From NCBI GenBank assembly GCA_900551515.1, contig URWH01000107.1:1-6602 (forward strand): a stretch of 6,602 nucleotides of DNA. The letters are read 5' to 3'. Shown piece after piece: positions 1-6,602 of the stretch. Source of the DNA: an uncultured Porphyromonadaceae bacterium (GTDB taxonomy: Bacteria; Bacteroidota; Bacteroidia; Bacteroidales; Muribaculaceae). The translations under genes were made by a program, and so were the position numbers. A model generated the notes under the pieces. The model was given only the letters and a program-made list of their open reading frames with translations. It did no database searches and had not been told where the DNA came from. Each line of letters begins with the position of its first letter. Positions within the stretch are counted from its first letter, which is position 1.

Positions 1-179
1 AAAATTAGCCAATGGCGGGAATGACTAAAAGCAACATAGATTCAAAAACGGCGACATATAGACCGTTTTACAATAACCACACTCTCAGTCAGCATATTAC
101 AAACCGGCAACTATAGATAAAAAAATTTAAAATCAAGTAAAATAATGGTCTGACAAAGCCAAAACGAATAAAAACACAC

Positions 180-187
180 TATCTTTG
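180..187 (+). promoter_or_regulatory. Bacteroidetes-type -7 promoter element of the regulator gene
   Basis: TATCTTTG matches the Bacteroidetes primary sigma -7 consensus TAnnTTTG exactly. No convincing TTTG -33 element is seen 19-21 nt upstream. Transcription would start near 191, giving a leader of roughly 84 nt before the ATG at 275. Confidence 0.6.
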
Positions 188-242
188 CATTCGAAAAACC
201 GATGCGGCAGAGAGTATCGCATGACGTTCACCGGCCATAGTC

Positions 243-254
243 ACAACATGTTGT
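243..254. promoter_or_regulatory. 12-bp perfect palindrome in the leader, possible operator
   Basis: ACAACATGTTGT is a perfect 12-bp palindrome that ends 20 nt before the regulator's start codon and lies downstream of the predicted transcription start. Its position would suit an autoregulatory operator for a dimeric DNA-binding protein. Only one copy is seen, so chance is quite possible. Confidence 0.25.
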
Positions 255-274
255 AAACCCCTCCGTAAACAAAA

Positions 275-1054
275 ATGCCATCCTTAACAATCATTGTCAA
301 CAGCGTGACCATAGCCGCGCTTACAATTGCACTTATCATTCTGCTGATACGCCTGCACCGAATCAACAGCAAGGCCGATACCGACTCCCTTGCGGATGCT
401 GACGGTCCTGACGCCGCCGACGGTAATGCCGCAGAGAGACACACAGCCATGGCAGACAGCAATCAGAATTCTACGACAGGCGCCATGCGCTCAGGCACAG
501 ATGTCGAAGCCGACCGCCGTGCGCTAACCGTGGAATTCCTCACCCTCCACGCCGATGCGCTTGAGAAATTCGACGGCACTTTGTCGACAGTGCGCCGCAA
601 GCTCAAGGCGGGACAGACGGCCGAGATCAACACGATGCTTGAGAAACAGACGCTGCTGGAGGATCATACGAAGTCGTTCAACCAGACATTCGACCGCACG
701 ATATTCAACCTCTACCCCGATTTTATCGAGCAGGTGAACAGCCTCCTGCATCCCGACAAGCGCATCGAGGTACCCGACGAAGGGCATCTGACCACCGAGC
801 TGCGTGTGCTGGCTTTTACGTGCATCGGCATTGACGACACAGCGATGATAGCACGCTTCCTGCGTCTGTCGCACAACACCATCTACACTTACCGCAACCG
901 CATGCGCGCACGCGCCATCGACCGCGACACCTTCGACGAAAGTATTCAGCACATCGTATCCGTCCGAAAAAAGCCGACCCGACAAAATCAAGTCGGCTTT
1001 TTTCGGACGGATACGCCCCACCCCGGCATGGAGATTCCGCAGGCGGGAGAATAA
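275..1054 (+). CDS. Membrane-anchored HTH regulator with DUF6377-like C-terminus
   Basis: This 259-residue protein is probably a membrane-tethered transcriptional regulator. Residues 4-26 form one hydrophobic transmembrane segment followed by RLHR, which suggests the rest is cytoplasmic. Residues 33-78 are a low-complexity Ala/Asp/Ser/Asn linker. Residues 80-145 are mostly helical and may coil. Residues 135-227 look like the C-terminal part of Bacteroidetes DUF6377 proteins: FNQTFDRTIFNLYPDFIEQVNSLL, then TTELRVLAF, then a LuxR-like helix-turn-helix at about 187-213 with recognition helix LSHNTIYTYRNRMRARA. Family members I recall carry long periplasmic TPR repeats before the membrane segment; these are absent here, so sensing must come from a partner or elsewhere. 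The start is fixed by an in-frame TAA at 254-256 and an A-rich AAACAAAA just before the ATG. Residues 228-259 are encoded across a terminator-like inverted repeat and look like non-conserved tail. The DNA target and ligand are unknown. Confidence 0.72.
   Translation: MPSLTIIVNSVTIAALTIALIILLIRLHRINSKADTDSLADADGPDAADGNAAERHTAMADSNQNSTTGAMRSGTDVEADRRALTVEFLTLHADALEKFDGTLSTVRRKLKAGQTAEINTMLEKQTLLEDHTKSFNQTFDRTIFNLYPDFIEQVNSLLHPDKRIEVPDEGHLTTELRVLAFTCIGIDDTAMIARFLRLSHNTIYTYRNRMRARAIDRDTFDESIQHIVSVRKKPTRQNQVGFFRTDTPHPGMEIPQAGE
955..1015. terminator. Bidirectional terminator-like 24-bp inverted repeat inside the regulator CDS
   Basis: Bases 955-978 and 992-1015 are perfect reverse complements (24 bp) around a 13-nt loop. 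The inner stem GCCGAC/GTCGGC is flanked by A6 at 967-972 and T6 at 998-1003, the form of a bidirectional intrinsic terminator, with 12 more complementary bases outside. On the plus strand the T-run ends 49 nt before the stop codon at 1052-1054, so termination here would leave the regulator mRNA without a stop. On the minus strand it could back up termination of the aldolase transcript. Confidence 0.8.
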
Positions 1055-1082
1055 GCACAAAGATATGGGATAAACAGTAAGA

Positions 1083-1125
1083 CAAGACGCTGTGGCGGGA
1101 ATCGCCACAGCGTCTTGCTATTTTT
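1083..1125 (+). terminator. Strong intrinsic terminator between convergent genes
   Basis: Bases 1083-1097 (CAAGACGCTGTGGCG) pair perfectly with 1103-1117 around a 5-nt loop, followed by CTATTTTT. This is a good plus-strand terminator downstream of the regulator stop. Read on the minus strand the stem is followed by TCTTACTGTTTAT, which is less T-rich but could also stop the aldolase transcript, whose gene ends at 1185. Confidence 0.8.
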
Positions 1126-1184
1126 GGGTGCATGGCATGCGCGGGACTATGCGGGCGCGCTGCCATGGGGGATGGGATCAGATG

Positions 1185-2183
1185 TTATTCGGCTTTGCCG
1201 TTGCTGCCGAGAACGTTGACGATTTTGTGTTTGTAGAGTTTCTCCATTTCGTCACGAGCCGGGCCGAGGTATTTGCGGGGGTCGAATTCGCCGGGTTTGG
1301 TGGCGAACACCTTGCGGACGGTAGCGGTCATGGCCAGACGGCTGTCGGAGTCGATGTTGATTTTGCAAACGGCGCTCTTGGCAGCTTTGCGGAGCTCTTC
1401 TTCGGGGATACCGATGGCGTCGGGCAGCTTGCCGCCGTATTCGTTGATTTCGTCAACATATTCCTGGGGAACGGAAGAAGAACCGTGGAGCACGATCGGG
1501 AAACCGGGGAGTTTTTCCATAACGGCATCAAGCACATTGAAAGCCAGTGGCGGGGGAACGAGGCGGCCTTCTGCATTACGGGTGCACTGCTCGGGAGTGA
1601 ACTTGTATGCGCCATGCGATGTGCCGATGGAGATGGCGAGGCTGTCGCAGCCGGTGCGTGTAGCGAAGTCGATAACTTCTTCGGGGTCGGTGTAGGTGTG
1701 GTGGTCGGAAGAAACTTCGTCCTCAACGCCGGCGAGCACGCCGAGTTCACCTTCAACGGTAACGTCGTATTTGTGAGCGTATTCAACCACTTTCTTTGTG
1801 AGGGCAACGTTTTCTTCGTAGGGAAGGTGTGAGCCGTCGATCATAACAGACGAGAAGCCGTTGTCAACGCATGATTTGCAGAGTTCGAAGCTGTCGCCGT
1901 GGTCGAGGTGGAGGCAGATCTGGGGATGCTCCCAGCCGAGTTCCTTAGCGTATGCCACAGCACCCTGAGCCATGTAGCGGAGGAGTGTTGCGTTGGCGTA
2001 GTTGCGTGCGCCTTTCGAAACCTGGAGGATAACGGGTGATTTTTCTTCAGCAGCAGCTTTGATGATTGCCTGGAGCTGCTCCATGTTGTTGAAGTTGAAA
2101 GCAGGCACAGCATAGCCGCCTTTGATTGCCTTTGCAAACATTTCGCGGGTGTTTACAAGGCCTAAGTCTTTGTAGCTTACCAT
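1185..2183 (-). CDS. fba: Class II fructose-bisphosphate aldolase
   Basis: This 332-residue cytoplasmic zinc enzyme reversibly cleaves fructose 1,6-bisphosphate to dihydroxyacetone phosphate and glyceraldehyde 3-phosphate in glycolysis and gluconeogenesis. The class II signatures are clear: LHLDHGD at 91-97 gives the catalytic Asp94 and zinc ligand His95; VEGELG at 143-148 carries the conserved Glu146; IGTSHGAYK at 186-194 contributes zinc ligand His190; VLHGSSS at 231-237 contributes His233; and NIDSD at 276-280 is the phosphate-binding loop. Its length and the roughly 50-residue C-terminal tail after NIDSD match the longer class II form common in Bacteroidetes. The ATG is preceded by the A-rich AAAATAGAA and a promoter match about 50 nt upstream. 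It lies 90 nt downstream of the FNT gene on the same strand, with no clear hairpin between, so read-through is possible. The family assignment is secure. Confidence 0.97.
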   Translation of the reverse strand: MVSYKDLGLVNTREMFAKAIKGGYAVPAFNFNNMEQLQAIIKAAAEEKSPVILQVSKGARNYANATLLRYMAQGAVAYAKELGWEHPQICLHLDHGDSFELCKSCVDNGFSSVMIDGSHLPYEENVALTKKVVEYAHKYDVTVEGELGVLAGVEDEVSSDHHTYTDPEEVIDFATRTGCDSLAISIGTSHGAYKFTPEQCTRNAEGRLVPPPLAFNVLDAVMEKLPGFPIVLHGSSSVPQEYVDEINEYGGKLPDAIGIPEEELRKAAKSAVCKINIDSDSRLAMTATVRKVFATKPGEFDPRKYLGPARDEMEKLYKHKIVNVLGSNGKAE

Positions 2184-2232
2184 TTCTATTTTATTTTTGG
2201 GTTAAAAGTTGCAGTATTGGCTAATACGATTG

Positions 2233-2240
2233 CAAAAGTA
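2233..2240 (-). promoter_or_regulatory. -7 promoter element of fba
   Basis: On the minus strand TACTTTTG matches the Bacteroidetes -7 consensus TAnnTTTG exactly. No TTG -33 element is visible at the expected distance. Transcription would start near 2229, giving a leader of about 45 nt. The match suggests fba is expressed from its own promoter and not only by read-through from the FNT gene. Confidence 0.6.
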
Positions 2241-2273
2241 CAAAATAATTGATGGAAATGCGAGTTGTTAACA

Positions 2274-3056
2274 TTATTTTTTCAAATGCACCCAGGCATT
2301 GACGCAGCCTACGAACACGGCGCCACCCACGATGTTGCCGAGCGTGGCCGGAATGAGATTTGCAGTGATGAATGAGCCGACGCTAACCGAGGCTCCTTCG
2401 AGCATTCCGGCGGGGATGAAAAACATGTTGGCGATACAGTGTTCATAACCGAGAGCGACGAAAGCCATCACAGGGAGGAAGCAACCGATAGCCTTTTCAA
2501 AAAGAGTGTGACCGGATAGTGCGAGCCACACGGCAAGACAGACGCACCAGTTGGCGCCTATGCCTTTGATGAATACGGATAGCCATGGCAATGCCACTTT
2601 AGCCTCGGCCGTACGAATGATGGCCGAATGCCATGGATCGGCGGCCGTCAGGCCGGCGGCATAGACCATCACGTAGGTGAATAACAGCGCTCCGGCAAAA
2701 TTACCGAAATATACGAGGGTCCAGTTGCGCATGACAGCCACGATGCCGAACTGCCGTTTCATCAGCCCGGGCATCAGAAGAGCATTGTTGCCGGTAAAGA
2801 GTTCGGCGCCGAGTGTCACCACAAGGATAAGTCCTATGGGGAACATGCAGCCGCTCAACAACTTCTGCAATGCGGGATTCGCGGCTGTCAAGTCGGGGAA
2901 TCCGAAGCCAATGATAAGGGAGAGCACCCCGCCGAAAGCGATGAAAGCACCGGCCTGCAACGACTGCACGACAAGTCGTCCTGATGACATTGACACTTTA
3001 GCATTGCCGACATCGAGGGTGGCGGCTGTGATTTCCTGGGGAGTACGTAATTTCAT
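2274..3056 (-). CDS. Formate/nitrite transporter family (FNT) channel
   Basis: This 260-residue inner-membrane protein belongs to the FNT family, pentameric channels that pass formate, nitrite or related small monovalent anions. Six hydrophobic segments are visible at about 30-52, 66-86, 111-135, 157-181, 187-203 and 226-254. Family signatures include GAELFTGN at 83-90, NWTLVYFGNFAG at 111-122, KGIGANWCVCLAVW at 164-177 and GYEHCIANMFF at 203-213, the last with the central pore histidine (His206). Length is normal for the family. The substrate cannot be fixed from sequence alone. Formate from mixed-acid fermentation is the natural guess in an anaerobe, but no pyruvate formate-lyase or nitrite reductase gene is in the window to support it. 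A good promoter lies just upstream of the start at 3056, and fba follows on the same strand. Confidence 0.93.
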   Translation of the reverse strand: MKLRTPQEITAATLDVGNAKVSMSSGRLVVQSLQAGAFIAFGGVLSLIIGFGFPDLTAANPALQKLLSGCMFPIGLILVVTLGAELFTGNNALLMPGLMKRQFGIVAVMRNWTLVYFGNFAGALLFTYVMVYAAGLTAADPWHSAIIRTAEAKVALPWLSVFIKGIGANWCVCLAVWLALSGHTLFEKAIGCFLPVMAFVALGYEHCIANMFFIPAGMLEGASVSVGSFITANLIPATLGNIVGGAVFVGCVNAWVHLKK

Positions 3057-3075
3057 AGGGTTGGGGTATTTGCCG

Positions 3076-3106
3076 CGAAGTTACGAAATTCCGCAGCAAT
3101 ATTCAA
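3076..3106 (-). promoter_or_regulatory. Promoter of the FNT gene (-33 and -7 elements)
   Basis: On the minus strand a TTG (3106-3104) is followed after exactly 20 nt by TAACTTCG (3083-3076), one mismatch from TAnnTTTG. This spacing fits the Bacteroidetes -33/-7 architecture. Transcription would begin near 3072, leaving a leader of only about 15 nt. The -33 element sits in the loop of the small hairpin at 3091-3114. Confidence 0.6.
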
Positions 3107-3114
3107 CCCTGCGG
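3091..3114 (-). terminator. Weak hairpin after the last operon gene, possible terminator
   Basis: CCGCAG at 3091-3096 and CTGCGG at 3109-3114 form a 6-bp G+C-rich stem with a 12-nt loop, 11 nt beyond the stop of the last outer-membrane gene. On the minus strand it is followed only by AATTTCG, so it is a poor intrinsic terminator. It is the only stem seen between the sigma operon and the FNT gene, and it overlaps the FNT promoter. Confidence 0.35.
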
Positions 3115-3125
3115 CGCCACACGTT

Positions 3126-4007
3126 TCAATAAAAAAGGATGATACCTGTCGACAAAGGATTGAAGCGCGGCTGTCCGACACCCCGCAACACACTGTTTGG
3201 AGAATAACGGACATAAAGATTCACACCTGACCATATGCGTACCATCCCCATGAAGTCGACCGTAAACCGGCGGTGACCGATATGATTCGTTTTCTGCTCG
3301 GCTTTTGAGCCGTCCGGCAGCTCCCATTTTGTTTTCATGCTCGCGTGTGAATTATAGTTGAACACAGCGCCCAATCCGATCACGCACGGCTGACCGAATA
3401 TACGGAAAGGCAACCTCTGGTGCCACAACAAGGGCACACCCATACTGAACACTTTGAGCCGTGATCCTTTGGGAGTCACGCCCTCTGGGTATTCTCCAAT
3501 CTCCACTCCGCCGTTCTCGGCCGGGACGAAACGGGTGGCGCCGGTCGATATGCGGTAGTTGCGCCAGTCAAAGCCAAAACCGAGAGAAAGCCAGCTTGAA
3601 CGCCACGGCAGCCTGTAGGTCACCGCCAGTGCGTGCAGCCATGAGATTTCAAGCGATTTGCCCATTTCGACACCCATCCCGTCGGGCTGCCCGCAAGCGT
3701 TTACCCAACCGATGCCGGGACCGCCGACAGTCAAGTCCCAGTCTGAATCCCCGGATGGTGCAAGCGAGATCCTTGATCGCCATCGGCGTGCATCGATCCT
3801 GACAGGGTTGTCAAATGATTCGGAATAGTCGGAACGGCTTTCGCCTTCGGAAGTGACTGTCGTCACGCTCACGCCGAAACCTTCCGGCGTTTCCGTGATG
3901 GTCACCGACGATGGATTGATTACCGAAAGAACCGTATCATGCTGTTCGTCTGCTTTTGCAACAGTGGCCGCTGAAATCAAGGCGGCTATCAATATCATCT
4001 TTTTCAT
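3126..4007 (-). CDS. Secreted outer-membrane beta-barrel-like protein (paralogue 2)
   Basis: I do not recognise a named family. The 293-residue product starts with a signal peptide (MKKMILIAALISAATVAKA, cleavage probably after residue 19). Residues 24-50 (DTVLSVINPSSVTITETP and on) form a short strand-rich head. The remainder alternates polar and hydrophobic residues with many aromatics, for example LSLGFGFDWRNYRI at 140-153, GVPLLWHQRLPFRI at 190-203, CVIGLGAVFNY at 208-218 and VNLYVRYSP at 262-270. It ends in the aromatic GIILFY, the usual C-terminal strand signature of outer-membrane barrels. It is recognisably related to the gene just upstream (4025-4882): same head motif, similar internal strand pairs, same order. 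It is the last gene of the sigma operon, 17 nt after its paralogue. A role in the envelope is inferred; the ligand or transport function is unknown. Confidence 0.8.
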   Translation of the reverse strand: MKKMILIAALISAATVAKADEQHDTVLSVINPSSVTITETPEGFGVSVTTVTSEGESRSDYSESFDNPVRIDARRWRSRISLAPSGDSDWDLTVGGPGIGWVNACGQPDGMGVEMGKSLEISWLHALAVTYRLPWRSSWLSLGFGFDWRNYRISTGATRFVPAENGGVEIGEYPEGVTPKGSRLKVFSMGVPLLWHQRLPFRIFGQPCVIGLGAVFNYNSHASMKTKWELPDGSKAEQKTNHIGHRRFTVDFMGMVRIWSGVNLYVRYSPNSVLRGVGQPRFNPLSTGIILFY

Positions 4008-4024
4008 TGTTTTCTGATATTATG

Positions 4025-4882
4025 TTAGAATGCCGTTGAAATACCTACCGACAAAGAGGTCCAGCCCGGTCCGTAGGCGCTTTTGAATGTTTTGACGGGT
4101 GACCACCGGATATATGCGCCGACAATGTTGATCGCTCCGACAGTCAGCACCAGGTCGGGAGTCAGGATGCGCTGATGCAGTCCTTTGACCGATTTTGAAT
4201 AAGCCACGTCGGCGATATTGTAATTCATATGGGCTGTGGTGTGGAAATTGAAGTTCGCCACCACACCGAGCGAGAATCCGAACGAACGATGAATACTTTG
4301 CGTGTAGAGCAGCGGGATTCTGATCGCCCAAGAATCGATGCGTGACGACACGTCCGCGGCTCCATCGGGAGCGGACATCAGAACCAGCGCGTCGCCCTGC
4401 TTGTCAGCAACACATCCGCGACCGATGCCGATGTAGCGGTAGCCGATTCCCAGCCCCATGCTGAAATCGGCTCCGCGGCGGCTCACGCTCAGACCCACAA
4501 TCCGGTCGACGCCGAATTCCATCGATGTCTTTATGGCATCGGGAGCCGAGAGCGGTATGACAGCGCCTCCGTAAAACCCGCGGAAGCAATCGACCGACGT
4601 CACTGTCCGTGTGTGTCCGAGATTTGCCATTCCGGTAAACGGAATGTTAAGCAGCGGTGCATCGGAAATCGTGTCGGGCGACACGGAATAGCGGTAATTG
4701 AACAATTCGTCGGACGAAGAGCCCTTGATGGTCACCACAGTCGATCCTTCGGTCTTTTCAACAGTCACCGACCGGGGCGACTCGACCGTTATCAAAGTGT
4801 CGGCAGGAGCCTGTCCGCCGGCCGTCAAGGCCGCAAAAGCCATCATGACGGCAAGAAATCGCTTTTTCATATCATTATGCAT
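4025..4882 (-). CDS. Secreted outer-membrane beta-barrel-like protein (paralogue 1)
   Basis: This 285-residue protein has no family name I recognise. A signal peptide spans about residues 5-27 (MKKRFLAVMMAFAALTAGGQ and on). Met5, at 4870, may be the true start because MKK is the normal signal-peptide opening; Met1 leaves a 7-nt gap after the preceding stop and Met5 a 19-nt gap. After the head DTLITVESPRSVTVEKTEG (28-46), amphipathic strands follow, including FSMGLGIGYRYIGIG (140-154), IPLLYTQSIHRSFGFSLGVV (189-208) and INIVGAYIRWSP (251-262). The end, LSVGISTAF, has the terminal Phe typical of barrels folded by the BAM machinery. It matches its downstream neighbour in layout and in several strand motifs (IPLLY versus VPLLW, FNFHTTAHM versus FNYNSHASM, IRWSP versus VRYSP), so the two are a tandem duplication that has diverged. 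It is the fourth gene of the sigma operon. Confidence 0.8.
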   Translation of the reverse strand: MHNDMKKRFLAVMMAFAALTAGGQAPADTLITVESPRSVTVEKTEGSTVVTIKGSSSDELFNYRYSVSPDTISDAPLLNIPFTGMANLGHTRTVTSVDCFRGFYGGAVIPLSAPDAIKTSMEFGVDRIVGLSVSRRGADFSMGLGIGYRYIGIGRGCVADKQGDALVLMSAPDGAADVSSRIDSWAIRIPLLYTQSIHRSFGFSLGVVANFNFHTTAHMNYNIADVAYSKSVKGLHQRILTPDLVLTVGAINIVGAYIRWSPVKTFKSAYGPGWTSLSVGISTAF

Positions 4883-4889
4883 ATTGTGA

Positions 4890-5345
4890 TTATTTCTTTT
4901 TGTTTATCAGTTTCTTCACATCGGACACCGAGGCTTTGCCCTCAAGATAGAGCAAGAGCATCTTGCCGCTGCCCGAGAGATTGCCGTTAAGAAAAAGGAT
5001 ATAGCGGTTTTCCTTGCCGACAGGCGGAAGCACATACAGGCCGTAATAAAGATGCCCCGAGGCATACCTGACTTCTTTCGAAAGCGCCGAGCGGCCGTCG
5101 GCGAGCACCAACCGCTCGATCTCCAGAGCTTTTTCAGGGTTGGCGGCAATGGAAAGCGCTCGATAAAGCGACAGGCTGACGTCGTGGAGTTTGCTGCGTG
5201 TGAGCATCGTTTCGGTGGCCTCGGGCAACATTGTGTAAGTCTGCGCGAAAGCCCCTTCGATCTTCAGTCCCTTCTGCGCATTGGCTATCGCAGGGAATGC
5301 GAGAGCCATCATCAAGCCGGTAAGTATCATCAACAGTCGGTTCAT
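4890..5345 (-). CDS. Small secreted protein, DUF6108-like
   Basis: The 151-residue product has a clear signal peptide (residues 1-23, MNRLLMILTGLMMALAFPAI then ANA before the probable cleavage at Gln24). There is no lipobox cysteine, so it is likely periplasmic or surface-soluble. The mature part is compact: a helical portion at about 40-80, then VLADGRSALSKEVRYASGHLYYGLYVLPP (79-107) and NRYILFLNGNL (113-123), ending in YLEGKASVSDVKKLI. The xLYYGxYxLPP...NRYIxFxN pattern resembles Bacteroidales DUF6108 proteins as I remember them; I cannot confirm this without a search. It is the third operon gene, 13 nt after the anti-sigma-like gene and about 7 nt before the first barrel gene. The context suggests an envelope role, possibly as a partner of the barrels or a ligand of the anti-sigma protein; both ideas are inference. 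Confidence 0.78.
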   Translation of the reverse strand: MNRLLMILTGLMMALAFPAIANAQKGLKIEGAFAQTYTMLPEATETMLTRSKLHDVSLSLYRALSIAANPEKALEIERLVLADGRSALSKEVRYASGHLYYGLYVLPPVGKENRYILFLNGNLSGSGKMLLLYLEGKASVSDVKKLINKKK

Positions 5346-5358
5346 ACCATATAAGTTA

Positions 5359-5847
5359 TTACATTTTCAAAACGATTTCGTCAGCTAACGGCGCGAATTC
5401 CGACAACTGCCCGTCGATCTGCTCATTGACTTCCGTAAAAGCGTCGGAAAACTCCGACAGATCACGATAGACCATCGCAAACACGACATCGCGGTCTGTG
5501 ACTTTCCGTCCTCCGACATAAGCCACACATTGCTGCCCCGTGACACTGTCAGCAGAGCGGTTGCCCGGAATCAGCATGAAAGAGATTGCAGCCGACACCA
5601 CGGCGGCAATACCGGCCGCGGCCCGGATCCATGCATGAGCCTGTCGGCGTCCGTGATCCTTAGGCTTATCGAAAAGGACAAAGCCCATCACGGCACGAGC
5701 CTCATCGAGTTCTTCCGCCATCAGACCCGGTTCGGCCAGCAATGCCCGCAGGCGCCTCTCTTCGGCAAGAGAAGTGTCGCCGTCGAAATAACGCGCCGTA
5801 AGCTCCAGAGCTTCCTGCATCAATATTTCATATTCGTTCGCTTTCAT
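5359..5847 (-). CDS. One-pass membrane anti-sigma-like protein
   Basis: This 162-residue protein sits 7 nt after the ECF sigma gene and most likely restrains it. The N-terminal cytoplasmic part (1-72) is helical and has the pattern LTARYFDGDTSLAEERRLRALL (16-37), which resembles the opening helices of bacterial anti-sigma domains. No His/Cys zinc motif is present. A hydrophobic segment at about 74-93 is the single membrane span, preceded by basic residues (GRRQAHAWIR), so the N-terminus is inside. The remaining 69 residues would be periplasmic: acidic, with one Cys at 107, and no FecR domain. It is far shorter than the roughly 300-residue FecR-type anti-sigma factors that work with SusCD transporters, and no SusC/SusD genes are nearby. 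The anti-sigma role rests on topology and gene position. Confidence 0.75.
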   Translation of the reverse strand: MKANEYEILMQEALELTARYFDGDTSLAEERRLRALLAEPGLMAEELDEARAVMGFVLFDKPKDHGRRQAHAWIRAAAGIAAVVSAAISFMLIPGNRSADSVTGQQCVAYVGGRKVTDRDVVFAMVYRDLSEFSDAFTEVNEQIDGQLSEFAPLADEIVLKM

Positions 5848-5854
5848 ATTCCGT

Positions 5855-6349
5855 TTATTGTTTCCTGTTCAATCTATCACGATAACAATCTCTGACTTTC
5901 CGGCGTGCGCGACTGAGTATTAGTCTGACATTGGCTTCGGTGATCTCAAGCCGCGCGGCAATCGCGTCCATCTCAAAGCCGTTCCGGTCACGCATCATCA
6001 ACACGCTGCGTTCGCGTTCGGACAGCACCCTCCCGATTATACGGTTCACCTCGTCATAGAGGTCGGAAGCATCGCTGATATCCTCAGCGATTTCCGGCAT
6101 CTCTTCGGCAGGCTGCGTGAGGCGTCGGCGCCGCATCAAGTCGATAGCCGCATTCCTGACCGCCGTATAAGATGCGGCACGTGCGTGATCTTCATCGGCA
6201 AAGCTGTCGCGATGACGCCACAGACGGCAGAAAGCATCCTGTAACGCATCAGAAGCGTCGTCGGTGTTTTCGCGGAGCACGCTGTTTGCCGAAGCCAGCA
6301 GCGAAGGCCTCAACCGGGTGAAAATGGATGTCAGGATGTCGGGGTTCAT
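5855..6349 (-). CDS. ECF-family RNA polymerase sigma factor
   Basis: This 164-residue sigma-70 family protein of the extracytoplasmic-function group directs RNA polymerase to a specific promoter set. Region 2 covers about residues 5-76, with DALQDAFCRLWRHRD (34-48) as the core-binding helix and SYTAVRNAAIDLMRRRR (60-76) as the -10 reading part. An acidic linker (80-100) follows, then region 4 at about 106-155: LSERERSVLMMRDRNGFEMD, AIAARLEITEANVRLILSRA, with the helix-turn-helix that reads the -35 region. Regions 1.1 and 3 are absent, as expected. I chose the ATG at 6349 (MNPDIL). A longer reading to 6394 would start with TTG and would begin upstream of the predicted promoter. It is the first gene of a five-gene operon and is followed 7 nt later by its likely anti-sigma gene. 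Bacteroidetes ECF factors of this layout often control their own operon. Confidence 0.92.
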   Translation of the reverse strand: MNPDILTSIFTRLRPSLLASANSVLRENTDDASDALQDAFCRLWRHRDSFADEDHARAASYTAVRNAAIDLMRRRRLTQPAEEMPEIAEDISDASDLYDEVNRIIGRVLSERERSVLMMRDRNGFEMDAIAARLEITEANVRLILSRARRKVRDCYRDRLNRKQ

Positions 6350-6358
6350 TATCGTATT

Positions 6359-6366
6359 CAAATATA
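6359..6366 (-). promoter_or_regulatory. -7 promoter element of the sigma operon
   Basis: On the minus strand TATATTTG is an exact match to TAnnTTTG. Only 9 nt separate it from the ATG at 6349, so the transcript would have a leader of about five bases or none. A TTG lies 22 nt upstream (6391-6389), slightly farther than the usual 19-21 nt. The position argues against the longer sigma reading frame. Confidence 0.5.
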
Positions 6367-6456
6367 GCACGCAGCAAAATAAAGATTGCAACAAAACGGC
6401 AAAAAAAATCAGGCGCTCAGAAACTCAGGATAATGGATGGCATTGGTGGGGATGCA

Positions 6457-6484
6457 GGCGGCTGGAAGCCGCCGCTCCTAAGGG
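6457..6484 (+). repeat. REP-like palindromic unit, left copy
   Basis: GGCGGCT (6457-6463) pairs with AGCCGCC (6467-6473) around the loop GGA, followed by GCTCCTAAGGG. This G+C-rich hairpin with a fixed tail resembles short repetitive extragenic palindromes. A related unit lies in inverted orientation at 6552-6579. Genome copy number cannot be seen from this window. Confidence 0.5.
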
Positions 6485-6551
6485 CTGATGGCATGCGATG
6501 GCGAGAGGTGGGTGATGGTAAGGATTTCAAGGGGCTCTTGCTGCCGGTTTA

Positions 6552-6579
6552 CCTTTTGGGAGCGGGGGCAGCTGCCGCT
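6552..6579 (-). repeat. REP-like palindromic unit, right copy in inverted orientation
   Basis: Read on the minus strand, this stretch contains the palindrome GGCAGCTGCC (6576-6567) followed by CCCGCTCCCAAAAGG. The left unit has AGCCGCC then GCTCCTAAGGG, so the two share the order palindrome, GCTCC, purine-rich tail. They are imperfect copies facing each other about 67 bp apart. Confidence 0.4.
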
Positions 6580-6602
6580 TAGTAGATTGCGTGGACGAGG
6601 CA

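Larger units (their letters stand above)
1..274. other. AT-rich upstream intergenic region
   Basis: No credible gene is visible here. The first 180 bases are strongly AT-rich and the rest forms the leader of the regulator gene that starts at 275. A weak inverted repeat (AAAACGG at 45-51 with CCGTTTT at 63-69, 11-nt loop) could be the end of a transcription unit lying to the left, but only three of its pairs are G:C. A promoter match is at 180-187, and a 12-bp palindrome and an 11-codon leader reading frame lie in the leader; these are listed separately. Confidence 0.6.
6350..6602. other. Intergenic region upstream of the sigma operon
   Basis: No convincing gene is visible on either strand up to the window edge. 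The region holds the sigma operon promoter, an A8 tract at about 6401-6408, and then a G-rich stretch (plus strand) with repeated GATGG words and the two REP-like units. The sharp change from AT-rich to G-rich near 6410 suggests an inserted or repetitive segment. Confidence 0.5.

Overview
The window looks like a chromosomal segment from a gut-type Bacteroidales bacterium, perhaps Muribaculaceae; the family-level guess is inference. Three things support the order. Most transcription units start near matches to the Bacteroidetes -7 element TAnnTTTG. Ribosome binding sites are A-rich and lack clear Shine-Dalgarno sequences. The protein families (a regulator with a DUF6377-like C-terminus, a long-form class II aldolase, and a sigma/anti-sigma/outer-membrane cassette) are typical of the order. 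No tRNA, rRNA, CRISPR array, transposase or phage gene was found.

Layout: (1) 1-274 is an AT-rich upstream region with a promoter at 180-187. (2) 275-1054, plus strand, encodes a short membrane-anchored regulator with a DUF6377-like helix-turn-helix C-terminus. Its last 33 codons run through a perfect 24-bp inverted repeat that looks like an intrinsic terminator. (3) 1055-1184 is a convergent intergenic region with a second strong hairpin (15-bp stem). (4) 1185-2183, minus strand, is class II fructose-bisphosphate aldolase (fba) with its own promoter. (5) 2274-3056, minus strand, is a formate/nitrite transporter family (FNT) channel with a good promoter. (6) 3126-6349, minus strand, is a tightly spaced five-gene operon. 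In transcription order it encodes an ECF sigma factor, a one-pass membrane anti-sigma-like protein, a small secreted protein (DUF6108-like) and two related outer-membrane beta-barrel-like proteins. (7) 6350-6602 holds the sigma operon promoter and a pair of REP-like palindromic units in inverted orientation.

How the genes may work together: the five-gene operon reads as a self-contained envelope-signalling module. The sigma factor would be held by the membrane protein, and the cargo is one periplasmic or surface protein plus two barrel paralogues. The FNT channel and aldolase are housekeeping carbon-metabolism genes (monocarboxylate passage and glycolysis). The DUF6377-like protein is a separate regulator whose target is not visible here. 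The most unusual signal is the terminator-like hairpin lying before the stop codon of the regulator gene, which could yield stop-less mRNA.
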